From: Pontibacter harenae
GTDB lineage: Bacteria; Bacteroidota; Bacteroidia; Cytophagales; Hymenobacteraceae
Length of the DNA stretch: 64,000 nt
Assembly: GCF_020907245.1 (NCBI RefSeq)
Contig: NZ_JAJJWH010000011.1
Coordinates: forward strand, 1 to 64,000
Reading direction: 5' to 3'
A program made the translations under genes and the position numbers. Of the stretch, positions 1 to 9,289 are shown piece after piece. Below the pieces are notes generated by a model. That model was not told where the DNA came from and did not search any database. It worked only from the letters and a program-made list of their open reading frames with translations. The first letter of the stretch is position 1, and each line of letters opens with the position of its first letter.

Positions 1-1725
1 TGGAACTCCAAAATCGCCAAAAACGGTATCAAATTAGGACCTAATGGCTCAGCACCTGCCACGCCGTCTAACCAAGCTCCTACTGTAAACCTTACTTCCC
101 CAGCTCAACAAGTTAGCATTACTCAAGGTAATACAATTACAGTATCTGCCAATGCAAGCGATGCTGATGGATCCGTTACCAAAGTTGAGTTCTTCCTTGG
201 TTCAACAAAGATTGGAGAAGATGTTACAAGCCCTTATAGCACGTCTTTAAGCGCTACAACACTTGGCACTTTTACCCTTACTGCAAAAGCAACTGATAAC
301 AAAGGAGCTGTTAGTACTTCAAAAGGAGTTAGTATAAGTGTAGCACCTGCAACAAGTTCAGCTACCCCGTCAGCTACTCCTACAGCTACACCTTCAACAA
401 GCACAGCTGGTACTGGCAAGATTACTAGAAACTTCTGGAATGGTGTACATGGATCTTCTGTAGCAGAAGTACCAGTAACAACCACACCATCTAAGGTAAG
501 CGAACTGACATTGTTTGAGACACCATCTAATGTAGGTGACAACTATGGTCAGCAGGTTGTAGGATATGTAACAGCACCAATCTCTGGTCAGTACACGTTT
601 TGGATTGCAGCAGATGACATGGCTGAATTGTGGTTAAGTTCATCAGAAGACCCGAATGGTAGGGCGAGAATTGCAACTGTATCCCAATGGACAAACCCGC
701 GTGAGTGGACTAAAAACAAGTCACAGCAGTCGGCTAAGATTACTTTGGAAGCAGGCAAGCGTTACTACATCGAAGCCATACACCTTGAAGGCGGCGGCGG
801 CGACAACTTAGCTGTTGGATGGCAGTTGCCAAACGGAGCTTATGAGAGACCGATAGCAGGAAATAGACTGTCTACGCTAGATAGTTCTGCACCTGCTGCT
901 ACTGCTCCGACTGAGCCTGTATCTATATCGACAACAGCCACTGGTAAGATAACCCATGAGTTCTGGGATGACATACGCGGAAGTTCAATCAACGACATAT
1001 CAATGGATGGTACTCCAACTAAGGTAAGAGAACTAAGCCTTTTTGAAGCGCCTTCTAATGTTGGTGACAGCTACGCACAGCGTATAAGAGGATACATTAC
1101 GGCACCAGTATCTGGACAATATACCTTCTGGATTGCTGCAGACGATGCGGCAGAACTTTGGTTGAGTACTTCAGAAGACCCAAACAAGAAAGTAAGAATT
1201 GCCTACGCACATTCTTGGACATATGCCCGCCAGTGGGATAAGCATCGCTCACAGCAGTCTGCAAAAATTACATTGGAAGCAGGCAAGCGTTACTATATCG
1301 AAGCCGTGCATAAGGAAGCCTATAGCAGAGATAACTTGGCTGTAGGATGGCAGTTACCGAATGGCACAATGGAGAGGCCAATAGCAGGGAACAGATTATC
1401 GCCTGTTAAAATTGAAAATGTTTCAGCTTTAACAGCAAGTGGATCCATTGAATTTAACCCTGAATTCGAGACTGCTACAGCCTATCCAAATCCATTCAAT
1501 GATGTGATAACGCTGGACCTTGGCCAGGACAATGTTAAGTTGCAAGAGATAGTTATTCTAAACCAAACAGGTAAAGTTGTTTATGAACAAAAGAACAACC
1601 TGGAGTTAGAGAACAATAGCTTAGAAATAAATTTGTCTGCACTGAATTTAGCCAAAGGTCTTTACATACTGAAGTATACAGATGACCAAGGCAACAGCAA
1701 CAGCCTTAAAATAATAAAACAGTAG
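1..1725 (+). CDS. PA14-domain T9SS-secreted protein (5' end outside window)
   Basis: The reading frame is open from base 1, so the N-terminus and signal peptide lie upstream. The 574 visible residues hold an Ig-like domain (about residues 24-115), a Ser/Thr/Pro-rich linker, a first PA14 domain (about 140-295), a short linker, a second PA14 domain (about 315-465) and a type A T9SS sorting domain with a YPNPF motif (about 490-574). PA14 domains commonly bind carbohydrate, and the sorting domain predicts export across the outer membrane and surface attachment or release. The two PA14 copies are clear duplicates of each other. The catalytic part, if any, is not visible. It ends at a strong terminator facing the next gene, which is convergent. 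Confidence 0.85.
   Translation, partial: WNSKIAKNGIKLGPNGSAPATPSNQAPTVNLTSPAQQVSITQGNTITVSANASDADGSVTKVEFFLGSTKIGEDVTSPYSTSLSATTLGTFTLTAKATDNKGAVSTSKGVSISVAPATSSATPSATPTATPSTSTAGTGKITRNFWNGVHGSSVAEVPVTTTPSKVSELTLFETPSNVGDNYGQQVVGYVTAPISGQYTFWIAADDMAELWLSSSEDPNGRARIATVSQWTNPREWTKNKSQQSAKITLEAGKRYYIEAIHLEGGGGDNLAVGWQLPNGAYERPIAGNRLSTLDSSAPAATAPTEPVSISTTATGKITHEFWDDIRGSSINDISMDGTPTKVRELSLFEAPSNVGDSYAQRIRGYITAPVSGQYTFWIAADDAAELWLSTSEDPNKKVRIAYAHSWTYARQWDKHRSQQSAKITLEAGKRYYIEAVHKEAYSRDNLAVGWQLPNGTMERPIAGNRLSPVKIENVSALTASGSIEFNPEFETATAYPNPFNDVITLDLGQDNVKLQEIVILNQTGKVVYEQKNNLELENNSLEINLSALNLAKGLYILKYTDDQGNSNSLKIIKQ
421..1400 (+). repeat. Tandem duplication of the PA14 module
   Basis: Two copies of a PA14-encoding unit lie in tandem with a period of 528 bp (176 codons). 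For example TCACAGCAGT occurs at 721 and 1249, and GCAGGCAAGCGTTACTA recurs in both copies. Both units begin with a Gly-Lys-Ile-Thr stretch and end with the same ERPIAGNRLS motif. Confidence 0.8.
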
Positions 1726-1744
1726 CAGTATACTACACAGAATA

Positions 1745-1780
1745 AAAAGAGGCCCTCGAATATCGAGGGCCTCTTTTTTG
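1745..1780. terminator. Intrinsic terminator between convergent genes
   Basis: Perfect GC-rich stem of at least 11 bp (GAGGCCCTCGA paired with TCGAGGGCCTC), 3-nt loop, followed by TTTTTT on the + strand and preceded by AAAAA, so it can work in both directions. It ends the PA14 gene and may also serve the convergent LamG gene. Confidence 0.9.
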
Positions 1781-1897
1781 TTTTAGGTTTACCACAATCT
1801 ATTAAAAATACCTTTTCAGTAAAGTCCTGACTTTACGCATTAGCATCAGTGGCAAATCTGATAAGAAAATCACACCCTCTTCAAAATGCGTCTTGCC

Positions 1898-4255
1898 TTA
1901 AAGTATAACAAGCTTCTTACTTACAGATTTTGCGTTTGTGATAACAGTAACATTATAAATACCAGGCCGCAATTTTCCGTTTATAGGCATCCTAAGAGTT
2001 AGAACACCTTCAGCGTTTGTTCTTACCTGCTTCTCCAGCATCTTCTTTCCTGAGAGGTCGGATAAAAGAATGGTAGCGTCTTCATCTGCAGCAAGGTCTG
2101 CAACCTCAACTGCAACTTCACCATTTACAACAGGATTAGGGTATAAAGTAAACGAGGTAGTCGTTAAGGCCGAGTTTTCTACTGTAACAATAGTAGAATA
2201 GGTGTACAATCCGTCTTGTTTGTTTATTTTAAGGCGATAATATCCCATCTTCTGCAAAGGCTCCTTATCGCTAAAGTTGTAAGATGATTTGTTGTTTGTA
2301 TTACCAATTGCCTGCAAATCACCTATCGGTTCAAAAAACTCTCCGTCAACAGATCTTTCAATGCCAAAGTTGCTTAGATTTACCTCGTTCATCGTTTCCC
2401 AAACCAAATTAACCATTCTGTTTCTGAAGTGGCCTTCAAACAAGGTTAGCTCTGTAATAGCATTGAAGGTACTTTCAAACCGATTAACTATTTCTGCATC
2501 TGTAAGTGCCCTTCTGAAAATTTTCACCTCATCCAGATCGCCTGCAAAGCGGTAACCATGCTCTCTATTCAGGTAGCCGATATTAACGCTAGCAACACTT
2601 GAGAATCCTTGTTGGTACGCCACTTGTGCCTCAGCAACTTTGGCACCATCCACAAAAAGCTTATTCATTCCTGTTTCTGCGTCACGTACTGCAACTACCT
2701 GGTGCCACTGTCCATCTGTTAGCAAAGGTCCTGAGCCTCCAATCAAGGCACCGTCGTAGTCCATCTCCCGAAGCTGAAACATCGCCTTACCACCAGCATT
2801 AGTACCTAACCACCAATGCACATTAGAATCTTTCGCATCCCGCCCAATAAAGACTTGGTTATCAGCAGCAGTTGATGTTCCTCTTACCCATATTTCAATA
2901 GAAAAATTTACCTCTGGACCCCAGTTAAAGTTTACACTCTCGGCCACATCTAAGCCATGGTTCTGCCCGTCGAAACGCTGGCCACCTGAAACGGCCCCCG
3001 ATATAGCCGTTGGTTTAGACACATCGGTGGCTGTGGCAAAATAAGGCGTATAATAGTCCCTGTATCTGGTGCCAGAAGTTTCGTTCAACATCCAATGGTG
3101 CACAATGCCTGCCTGCTCGCCTAGGCTTCGCTTCACATCAACTGTAAAAGCCTGCTCATTCTGCCCTTCGCTGTTAGCAGCTCTTACTACAACATTAAAG
3201 CTACCTGCTGTGCCTGGCATCCAGGTGATGACTCCAGTTGAGGCATCGATGTTAAGGTTCTGAGGACCGCTTACTATTGAATAAACGGGCAAAGGTTTAC
3301 CAGTGGCATTTACATCGTATGTATATCCTTGGCCTGCTACAGCATGCGTTACAGGGGTAGTGGTAATCAATGGTTTCACAGTTTGCGGGCCGCAGTAATT
3401 TCCAGCGCCACTGTTGTAACGCGATAGTACCAGTGCATTGTCAAGGCCCCTGTTGTAGAACATTACTTCATCCAACACACCTTTAAAATGGTAACCATCA
3501 TCGAGTTTCAAATATCCTATGTTTACAGGAGATACGCTTGAAAAGTCTGTTTTGTAGAAGTATTCAAAATCTGCGATTGCAAAACCGTCAACAAATAACT
3601 TGTTCCTGTTGCTGCCACCTTCTCTAACAGCAACTATATGGTGCCACTTGCCATCGTTTATCTTGGGGCCTCTGTCTTCCGTCATGGTAAAACCGTTGTT
3701 CTGCTGGTCCCATAACTCGAAGGCAGCATAACCGTTTTGGTTCATGCCAACCCACCATCTCATTCTGCTGTCGGTAGCATTACGGCCTACCATTACCACA
3801 TTGCCGTTAGGCTTGTAATCCGTCTTCACCCAAAACTCAACCGAAAGGCTTCCTGCTAACGGAAAGTTAAAGTTCGCGGTGGTTGCAAAATCAATTTCAT
3901 CAGTACCATCAAAAAGCTGTGCTCCTGCAAAAAGACCAGCAACAGGAGTTGGACAGGTAGTACAAGTTGCCTCTGTGCCTGTAACATAGTCTGTATAGGC
4001 AGTTGCGCTATTGCCATCTTCGTCTAAGCCAAAGTAGTGCGTTAAGCCACTCGGGCAGTCAGTCAGCTGATCGGCATCAGATTGACGTGCTTGCGCATCA
4101 GTTCCAGTAAGGCTCATAAAAACCATGGCCATCACCAACACTAAGAAGCAAGTGCAAAGCGGTTTAACCGCCGTACTTCCTGTGTTATTAGCGTGATAGT
4201 TAGAGCAAGGTTCATCCTCTGAAAGAAGATGAAGTGTGTGGTAAAGTTTCGTCAT
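1898..4255 (-). CDS. Double LamG-domain T9SS-secreted protein
   Basis: 785 residues. A hydrophobic segment at about 32-52 ends in TDAQA and looks like a signal peptide. It sits unusually far from the first Met, so a later start is possible. Two concanavalin A-like/LamG domains (about 62-285 and 385-590) flank an Ig-like (He_PIG type) domain at about 295-375. Each LamG copy contains a VNIGYL motif followed by an LDEV motif, showing internal duplication. After a spacer comes a type A T9SS sorting domain with a YPNPV motif (about 705-785). Likely a surface or secreted glycan-binding protein. No catalytic residues were recognised. Confidence 0.85.
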   Translation of the reverse strand: MTKLYHTLHLLSEDEPCSNYHANNTGSTAVKPLCTCFLVLVMAMVFMSLTGTDAQARQSDADQLTDCPSGLTHYFGLDEDGNSATAYTDYVTGTEATCTTCPTPVAGLFAGAQLFDGTDEIDFATTANFNFPLAGSLSVEFWVKTDYKPNGNVVMVGRNATDSRMRWWVGMNQNGYAAFELWDQQNNGFTMTEDRGPKINDGKWHHIVAVREGGSNRNKLFVDGFAIADFEYFYKTDFSSVSPVNIGYLKLDDGYHFKGVLDEVMFYNRGLDNALVLSRYNSGAGNYCGPQTVKPLITTTPVTHAVAGQGYTYDVNATGKPLPVYSIVSGPQNLNIDASTGVITWMPGTAGSFNVVVRAANSEGQNEQAFTVDVKRSLGEQAGIVHHWMLNETSGTRYRDYYTPYFATATDVSKPTAISGAVSGGQRFDGQNHGLDVAESVNFNWGPEVNFSIEIWVRGTSTAADNQVFIGRDAKDSNVHWWLGTNAGGKAMFQLREMDYDGALIGGSGPLLTDGQWHQVVAVRDAETGMNKLFVDGAKVAEAQVAYQQGFSSVASVNIGYLNREHGYRFAGDLDEVKIFRRALTDAEIVNRFESTFNAITELTLFEGHFRNRMVNLVWETMNEVNLSNFGIERSVDGEFFEPIGDLQAIGNTNNKSSYNFSDKEPLQKMGYYRLKINKQDGLYTYSTIVTVENSALTTTSFTLYPNPVVNGEVAVEVADLAADEDATILLSDLSGKKMLEKQVRTNAEGVLTLRMPINGKLRPGIYNVTVITNAKSVSKKLVIL

Positions 4256-4579
4256 GTTAAAATAGATTATAAAGAACTTAACGCCTTTTAAAATCAGGTA
4301 TGAACTGTAGTAGTGGAAACAAGTTTTGCTTTCAAAATTTGAACCTGCCTCTTATACTAGTCGTGTTTATTTACAGTATAAATGAGCCACAAAGATTTAT
4401 GACTTTATTTATAGCAGTACCTATTTATAAGAATTCAATTATATTACGCCTTTTTTAGAGGGAGGTTTAAAAGTCTGGATCAATTTTTATCCTCCTACAT
4501 GATAGATGCGGCACACACACCAACGGAAGCAGTTTAACAGCTATCTCGGAAGCTTTGGAACATTATCACAAACAACACA
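4256..4579. other. Intergenic region without a gene
   Basis: 324 bp, AT-rich, between two minus-strand T9SS cargo genes. It should hold the promoter of the LamG gene and the end of the SGNH transcript. I see no convincing -7 element, hairpin or small gene. Confidence 0.5.
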
Positions 4580-7450
4580 TTATATATGATTCTGCACCAA
4601 AAACTTAGATTTTTCCGATTTTTGAGGAGTTGAAACAGTCAGTATATACAAGCCTGTGGGCAGCTTGTGTTTGAAGTGAATATCCAAACTCAGATTCCCA
4701 CTTGCACCAACTCTACTTATTTGTGTTTCTACTTGCCTGCCCAGTACATCTAACACTGCAACAGAGGCCGCTTCGTTTGGCACATACCCTGTTGCCTCTA
4801 GCAAAAGATGCTCGCCATCAGAGGGATTAGGGAAAACTGCCACGGGCTTAATAGTTACTTGCTGCTGCACAGCCACTACGGTAGAATAAGTGTAGGTACT
4901 ATCGAAATCTACCTGTTTTAACCTATAGTAGACTGTACCATTAGGTGCTGCTGCATCTGTAAAAGTATAACTATGGGCCTGGGTGCTTGTACCTGCACCT
5001 GCCACCTTCCCTATCGCTGTAAAGTTCCGCCCCCCTAGGCTGCGCTCCACCACAAAATGGCTGTTATCTTTTTCGGAAGCTGTTTTCCAATTTAGAACGA
5101 CCTTATTAGAGACTTGTTTTGCGTTAAAAGAAACGAGTTCTACGGGATAAGTGGAAACATTCAGTGATTCTGCCAAGCCGTTGTACCATTCAACGGCCAT
5201 TTTTTTGTAGCCGCTTGGGTTTAAATGTCTAGCATCTGCCATGTCAGTATAGTCATAGATGATTTCGGCTCCATTTTCCATATCCACTTTTAATAACCCA
5301 TCCCCCAAAGTGCTAACTCTCCTATCTACTAAATTCCGTACATTAGTATTGTAGGTAGGTATTTTTTCATAAATTTCAGGCACATCATCCTTAATACCAA
5401 GAATAGTACTTGCTACAACAACAGTAACTTCTTTTTTTACTCTTTGCTCATAAGCATCTACTAATTTAAGTATTTCCTCTATTGAGCTTTCATCAGTACT
5501 TGGACTGTTTGTACCAACATGCAGTAATATTATGTCTGGCTGGAAAGCATCTAAGTAAGGTCCTGTATAGTAGTTTCCATCTTCAGAGCAGTTAAGCTGG
5601 GTATTATTTTCAATATTATATAAAGCAATATCCTCACATGTAATTCTAAAACTTATATTATCCCAACCTCTAGTCCAATGACTTTTCGTTAGTATTTGAC
5701 CTGCTAACTCATTATCGGTGATACCACCAAATCCAGCATGATCAACGTCAAAGCCTATACCAGCGTCTTTCTCCCCTCCTAAAGCATAACTCATCCCTGA
5801 CTTTACTCCTCCTACAAAATTCACACTCAGACCATTCTTCTTTAGCAACCTGAACAGTTCTAGTCTATAGGCAACCTTCTCTCCTTCGTCTGTTAGATTA
5901 TTTCTTTCTCCATCCGTGTTAGAATCTCCCATAGGCATAATTCTATATGTGTAGTCTTTTGCCAAAGTTGTACCTTCCATAACAGGACTAGGGTTTGAGT
6001 AAGCCTCGCCATCATACGACCTAACACGATAGTAGCTAGTGTAAGAATCTATTAAGCCAGTAACTCTGTATGAACTTGCAGTTCCAGCCACTCTTCCTAT
6101 TTCCTTGAACTCACCGTCTAACGTCTCAGAACTTTCGATCACATATTCTGTTACTCCACTACTTGCAATATCCCAATGAATACCCAAAGCCCCAGCCAAT
6201 GAAGGGGCTATCCAAACATTTTGAGGTGAGGGCTTAGGTAGCCAGGTTGGCTGTAGCCTTTCACTCAAAACATCAAACCACACATTAGCCATTTTTGCGT
6301 AGCCCTTTGAGTTTAGGTGTAGAACATCAGCCATGTCAGTATAATCATAATTTATTCCTGCACCATTTTCCATATCTACTAACGCTATATTATCGCTAGC
6401 AGCTTTACGTTTAGCTACTAGATCATTAAATGCAGTATTGTATGCAGTAGTATTGTCTATATCAATTTTATTATCTTTACCATTATTTATGTAGTACATT
6501 CTGTTAATTATCCTAGCAAGAACAACAGTTACTTCCTTATTATTTTCTTCTGCATAGGAATCTATTCGATCAAGAATCCTTTTTAGATCATCAATTTGTT
6601 GGGTATAACCTACATTATTTGTTCCTATGTGTAACAAAATTATATCTGGATGATACACGTCTAAGTAAGAGCCAGTATAAGTACTCCCATCCTCCTTCTG
6701 AATCAGATTATGTGTTCGATAATCGGTTTCATTTTCTCTTTTCCAGTACTCTGTCCAGGAGCTATGCTCCAGCACATCTACAATATCCTTGTTTCTGGCT
6801 CCTGGAAAGCCAGCGTTATCTCCATTAGCTTCATTATTACTGTTATACACAAGTTTACTACCAGTATCTTCACTTCCAACATACTCAAATTTTGTACCCT
6901 GACCTCTTAAAAGATCCGCTAGTTTCGCTCTGTAGGAAGTAATTTCGTCTGTCGGTGCAGTACTACTGCCAGCAGCCCCATACGTATTCGAATCCCCCAA
7001 CGGCATAATTTTATAGGTATAATTCTTCGCGTGCGTAGTGCCCTTTACAGTCTCACTCCACCCAGAGCAGTCGCTACCGTAGCATGCCTTCACTTTATAG
7101 CCAAGTGTTTGATCAAAACTTAAGCCTGTGTGGCGATAAGTAGTAAGAGGGACCTCAACAGTGGCCAGGTCTGTGAAGGATTCAGGATTATCGGGTGTGG
7201 CCGAAGATTGGATAACATAATGTGTAGCATCTGTTACTGCAGTCCATTTTATACTTAAAGCACCTGCCAACGAGGGCATCACCTTCACGCTTGTAGGTGC
7301 GCTGAGGGTTCCTAAAGTCTTATCTGTCTCAGTTGTAACAAAAGATGCTTTAGCAGCTAAATCAGCATACATTTTTGTAGGGACAACTGAGGCAAAAAAA
7401 AGGCTAAATGCAAAAACAAACAAATGCCTATAGGGATAAGGGTGCAGCAT
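4580..7450 (-). CDS. Tandem SGNH/GDSL hydrolase, T9SS-secreted
   Basis: 956 residues. An N-terminal hydrophobic signal segment (about 8-30) is followed by a fibronectin III-like domain (50-140) and a first SGNH hydrolase. Its block I is GDSNT near residue 150, block III is GTNN near 273 and block V is DVLH near 370. A second fibronectin-like domain and a second SGNH hydrolase follow (GDSNT near 507, GTNS near 643, DARH near 737). A beta-sandwich linker and a type A T9SS sorting domain with an FPNPSDG motif complete the protein. Both hydrolase copies keep Ser, Gly, Asn and Asp/His, so both look active as esterases. Substrate unknown. The divergent neighbours are O-acylation genes, so a deacetylase of surface glycan is a reasonable inference. 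Confidence 0.85.
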   Translation of the reverse strand: MLHPYPYRHLFVFAFSLFFASVVPTKMYADLAAKASFVTTETDKTLGTLSAPTSVKVMPSLAGALSIKWTAVTDATHYVIQSSATPDNPESFTDLATVEVPLTTYRHTGLSFDQTLGYKVKACYGSDCSGWSETVKGTTHAKNYTYKIMPLGDSNTYGAAGSSTAPTDEITSYRAKLADLLRGQGTKFEYVGSEDTGSKLVYNSNNEANGDNAGFPGARNKDIVDVLEHSSWTEYWKRENETDYRTHNLIQKEDGSTYTGSYLDVYHPDIILLHIGTNNVGYTQQIDDLKRILDRIDSYAEENNKEVTVVLARIINRMYYINNGKDNKIDIDNTTAYNTAFNDLVAKRKAASDNIALVDMENGAGINYDYTDMADVLHLNSKGYAKMANVWFDVLSERLQPTWLPKPSPQNVWIAPSLAGALGIHWDIASSGVTEYVIESSETLDGEFKEIGRVAGTASSYRVTGLIDSYTSYYRVRSYDGEAYSNPSPVMEGTTLAKDYTYRIMPMGDSNTDGERNNLTDEGEKVAYRLELFRLLKKNGLSVNFVGGVKSGMSYALGGEKDAGIGFDVDHAGFGGITDNELAGQILTKSHWTRGWDNISFRITCEDIALYNIENNTQLNCSEDGNYYTGPYLDAFQPDIILLHVGTNSPSTDESSIEEILKLVDAYEQRVKKEVTVVVASTILGIKDDVPEIYEKIPTYNTNVRNLVDRRVSTLGDGLLKVDMENGAEIIYDYTDMADARHLNPSGYKKMAVEWYNGLAESLNVSTYPVELVSFNAKQVSNKVVLNWKTASEKDNSHFVVERSLGGRNFTAIGKVAGAGTSTQAHSYTFTDAAAPNGTVYYRLKQVDFDSTYTYSTVVAVQQQVTIKPVAVFPNPSDGEHLLLEATGYVPNEAASVAVLDVLGRQVETQISRVGASGNLSLDIHFKHKLPTGLYILTVSTPQKSEKSKFLVQNHI

Positions 7451-7796
7451 AAAAACAGCAGATATATATTACCATATAGCTAGACGTGAATACAACAGAA
7501 ACGTATCAGGCGCAATATGGTTTTGATGTTCAAACTACATTTTTCATAAATAATGCTTTTTTATTAGTTTATATAACAATTCAACTCCTCCACTGGATAT
7601 AACTATCTAGACAATGCTGTCCATTACATCGGTAAAAAAATATATACCCAAATACCCAACCTTTTGGCGTAACTTCTATATAATATAGAGAATTTCATTT
7701 GCACATAAATATCTGCAAGGTATTGGGATGCTACAGAGCGTGTAGCCTTGTATTCGATGCTTTAAAATTTTATCTAACACCCTTACGCATTGCTAT
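7451..7796. other. Divergent intergenic region
   Basis: 346 bp between the SGNH esterase (minus) and the MBOAT gene (plus). AT-rich and expected to hold both promoters. TTTTGG at 7662-7667 and TTCATTTG at 7694-7701 resemble Bacteroidota -33/-7 elements, but one base is off and the spacing of about 27 bp is too long. I therefore call no promoter. Confidence 0.4.
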
Positions 7797-9275
7797 ATGT
7801 TATTTAACTCTACTGAATTTTTTATTTTCTTTCCAGTAGTAGTAACACTATACTTTCTTACCTCCTATAACAGGAGGTGGATTGTACTGCTGCTAGCCAG
7901 CTACTATTTCTACATGTCTTGGAAGCCTGCCTATTCTATCATCCTAATGGCTTCCACTCTCATAGATTATTTCTGCAGCCGTGCCATGTCCAGGTACTCG
8001 GACGTGGAAAAGCCGAAGCGCAAGCCTTACCTCTACCTAAGCCTGCTCTCTAACCTAGGTACCCTCCTGCTGTTTAAGTACTATAATTTTTTTAACGAAA
8101 GTGCCCGCGACATGGCACAGCTGCTAGATATGCAGTATGCCATGCCAGCCTTTGAACTGCTGCTGCCTATGGGTATTTCCTTTTATACCTTCCAAACCAT
8201 GAGCTACTCCATAGATGTGTATCATGGTCGTATCAAAGCAGAAAAGCACCTGGGTATTTTTGCACTCTTCGTTACGTTCTTTCCGCAATTGGTAGCTGGC
8301 CCTATAGAACGGGCAGGCAACTTGCTGGGGCAATTGCACCAACACCATGAGTTCGACTACAGCCGTGTTGTTTCAGGGCTAAGGCGAATGGCCTGGGGCT
8401 TTTTTAAGAAGCTCATGATAGCCGATAACATGGCTTTGATGGTAAACCAGGTGTACAACAACCCTAGTGAGTTTGAAGGTATCTCGCTTATCTTGGCCAC
8501 CATTTTCTTTGCTTTCCAAATCTACTGCGACTTTTCTGGTTACTCTGACATTGCCATTGGTGCCGCTGAGGTGATGGGCTTTAGGCTGATGGAAAACTTC
8601 AGAAGGCCTTATTTCTCTAAAACCATATCAGAATTTTGGGGCCGCTGGCACATCTCGCTTTCTACCTGGTTTAGAGACTACCTCTACATTCCGTTAGGTG
8701 GTAACCGTGTAGTGAAATGGAGGTGGTACTATAACCTGGTGGTCGTGTTTATAGTGAGTGGCTTCTGGCATGGTGCCAATTGGACATTTTTAGTTTGGGG
8801 CGCTCTGCATGGCCTCTACCAAGTATTTGCAATAGTTACCAAAGATCAGCGAAACGCCGCTGCGCGTGCCGTTGGTCTTACAAATCACCCTACGCTTTAC
8901 AAGTGGATACAGGTAGCCACTGTGTTTGCTTTAGTTTGTTTTTCCTGGATATTCTTTCGGGCAAACACCATCGGAGATGCTTTTTTTGTTATAGAGCACA
9001 GCTTTACGGGCATCGGCAACATCCAGCAGCTCTTTGCAGCCGTAAACCTAGAGCACATCCTGTTCATGGATCAAGGTTTTAAAGTGTTTGCGGTGTCGGT
9101 ACTCTCCGTTATGGTTATGGAAACTGTGCATCTTCTGGAACGGCATGGCAGTCCGTCGAGGCTTATACTACAACGGCCTGTATGGGTAAGGTGGGGGGTT
9201 TACTACCTGGCAATTATAGCTGTACTTTTATTCGGGCAGTTTGGCCACCAGGAGTTTATTTATTTTCAGTTTTAA
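7797..9275 (+). CDS. MBOAT family O-acyltransferase (AlgI/DltB-like)
   Basis: 492 residues, the usual AlgI length. Multi-spanning inner-membrane protein with the family landmarks: PQLVAGPIERA, DFSGYSDIAIG, FWGRWHISLSTWFRDY and SGFWHGANWTF, where His325 matches the catalytic histidine of the family. It would move acyl (normally acetyl) groups across the inner membrane to an extracytoplasmic carbohydrate acceptor. The next gene, starting 14 bp downstream, encodes an AlgJ-like periplasmic SGNH protein, the usual partner that completes transfer to the glycan. The position beside glycosyltransferases points to capsule or exopolysaccharide O-acetylation rather than alginate itself. Confidence 0.9.
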   Translation: MLFNSTEFFIFFPVVVTLYFLTSYNRRWIVLLLASYYFYMSWKPAYSIILMASTLIDYFCSRAMSRYSDVEKPKRKPYLYLSLLSNLGTLLLFKYYNFFNESARDMAQLLDMQYAMPAFELLLPMGISFYTFQTMSYSIDVYHGRIKAEKHLGIFALFVTFFPQLVAGPIERAGNLLGQLHQHHEFDYSRVVSGLRRMAWGFFKKLMIADNMALMVNQVYNNPSEFEGISLILATIFFAFQIYCDFSGYSDIAIGAAEVMGFRLMENFRRPYFSKTISEFWGRWHISLSTWFRDYLYIPLGGNRVVKWRWYYNLVVVFIVSGFWHGANWTFLVWGALHGLYQVFAIVTKDQRNAAARAVGLTNHPTLYKWIQVATVFALVCFSWIFFRANTIGDAFFVIEHSFTGIGNIQQLFAAVNLEHILFMDQGFKVFAVSVLSVMVMETVHLLERHGSPSRLILQRPVWVRWGVYYLAIIAVLLFGQFGHQEFIYFQF

Positions 9276-9289
9276 AAGAATTAAAGGTT

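Noticed and set aside
234..542. 102-codon frame on the minus strand
   Set aside because: Antisense shadow of the PA14-protein gene, which is continuous from base 1. The antisense frame has no start site or domain.
8780..9082. 100-codon plus-strand frame inside the MBOAT gene
   Set aside because: Shadow in another phase of a clear MBOAT gene, with random-looking composition.
9182..9289. Earlier start for the AlgJ-like gene
   Set aside because: It would overlap the end of the MBOAT gene and place 36 odd residues before the signal anchor. ATG 9290 has the better ribosome site.
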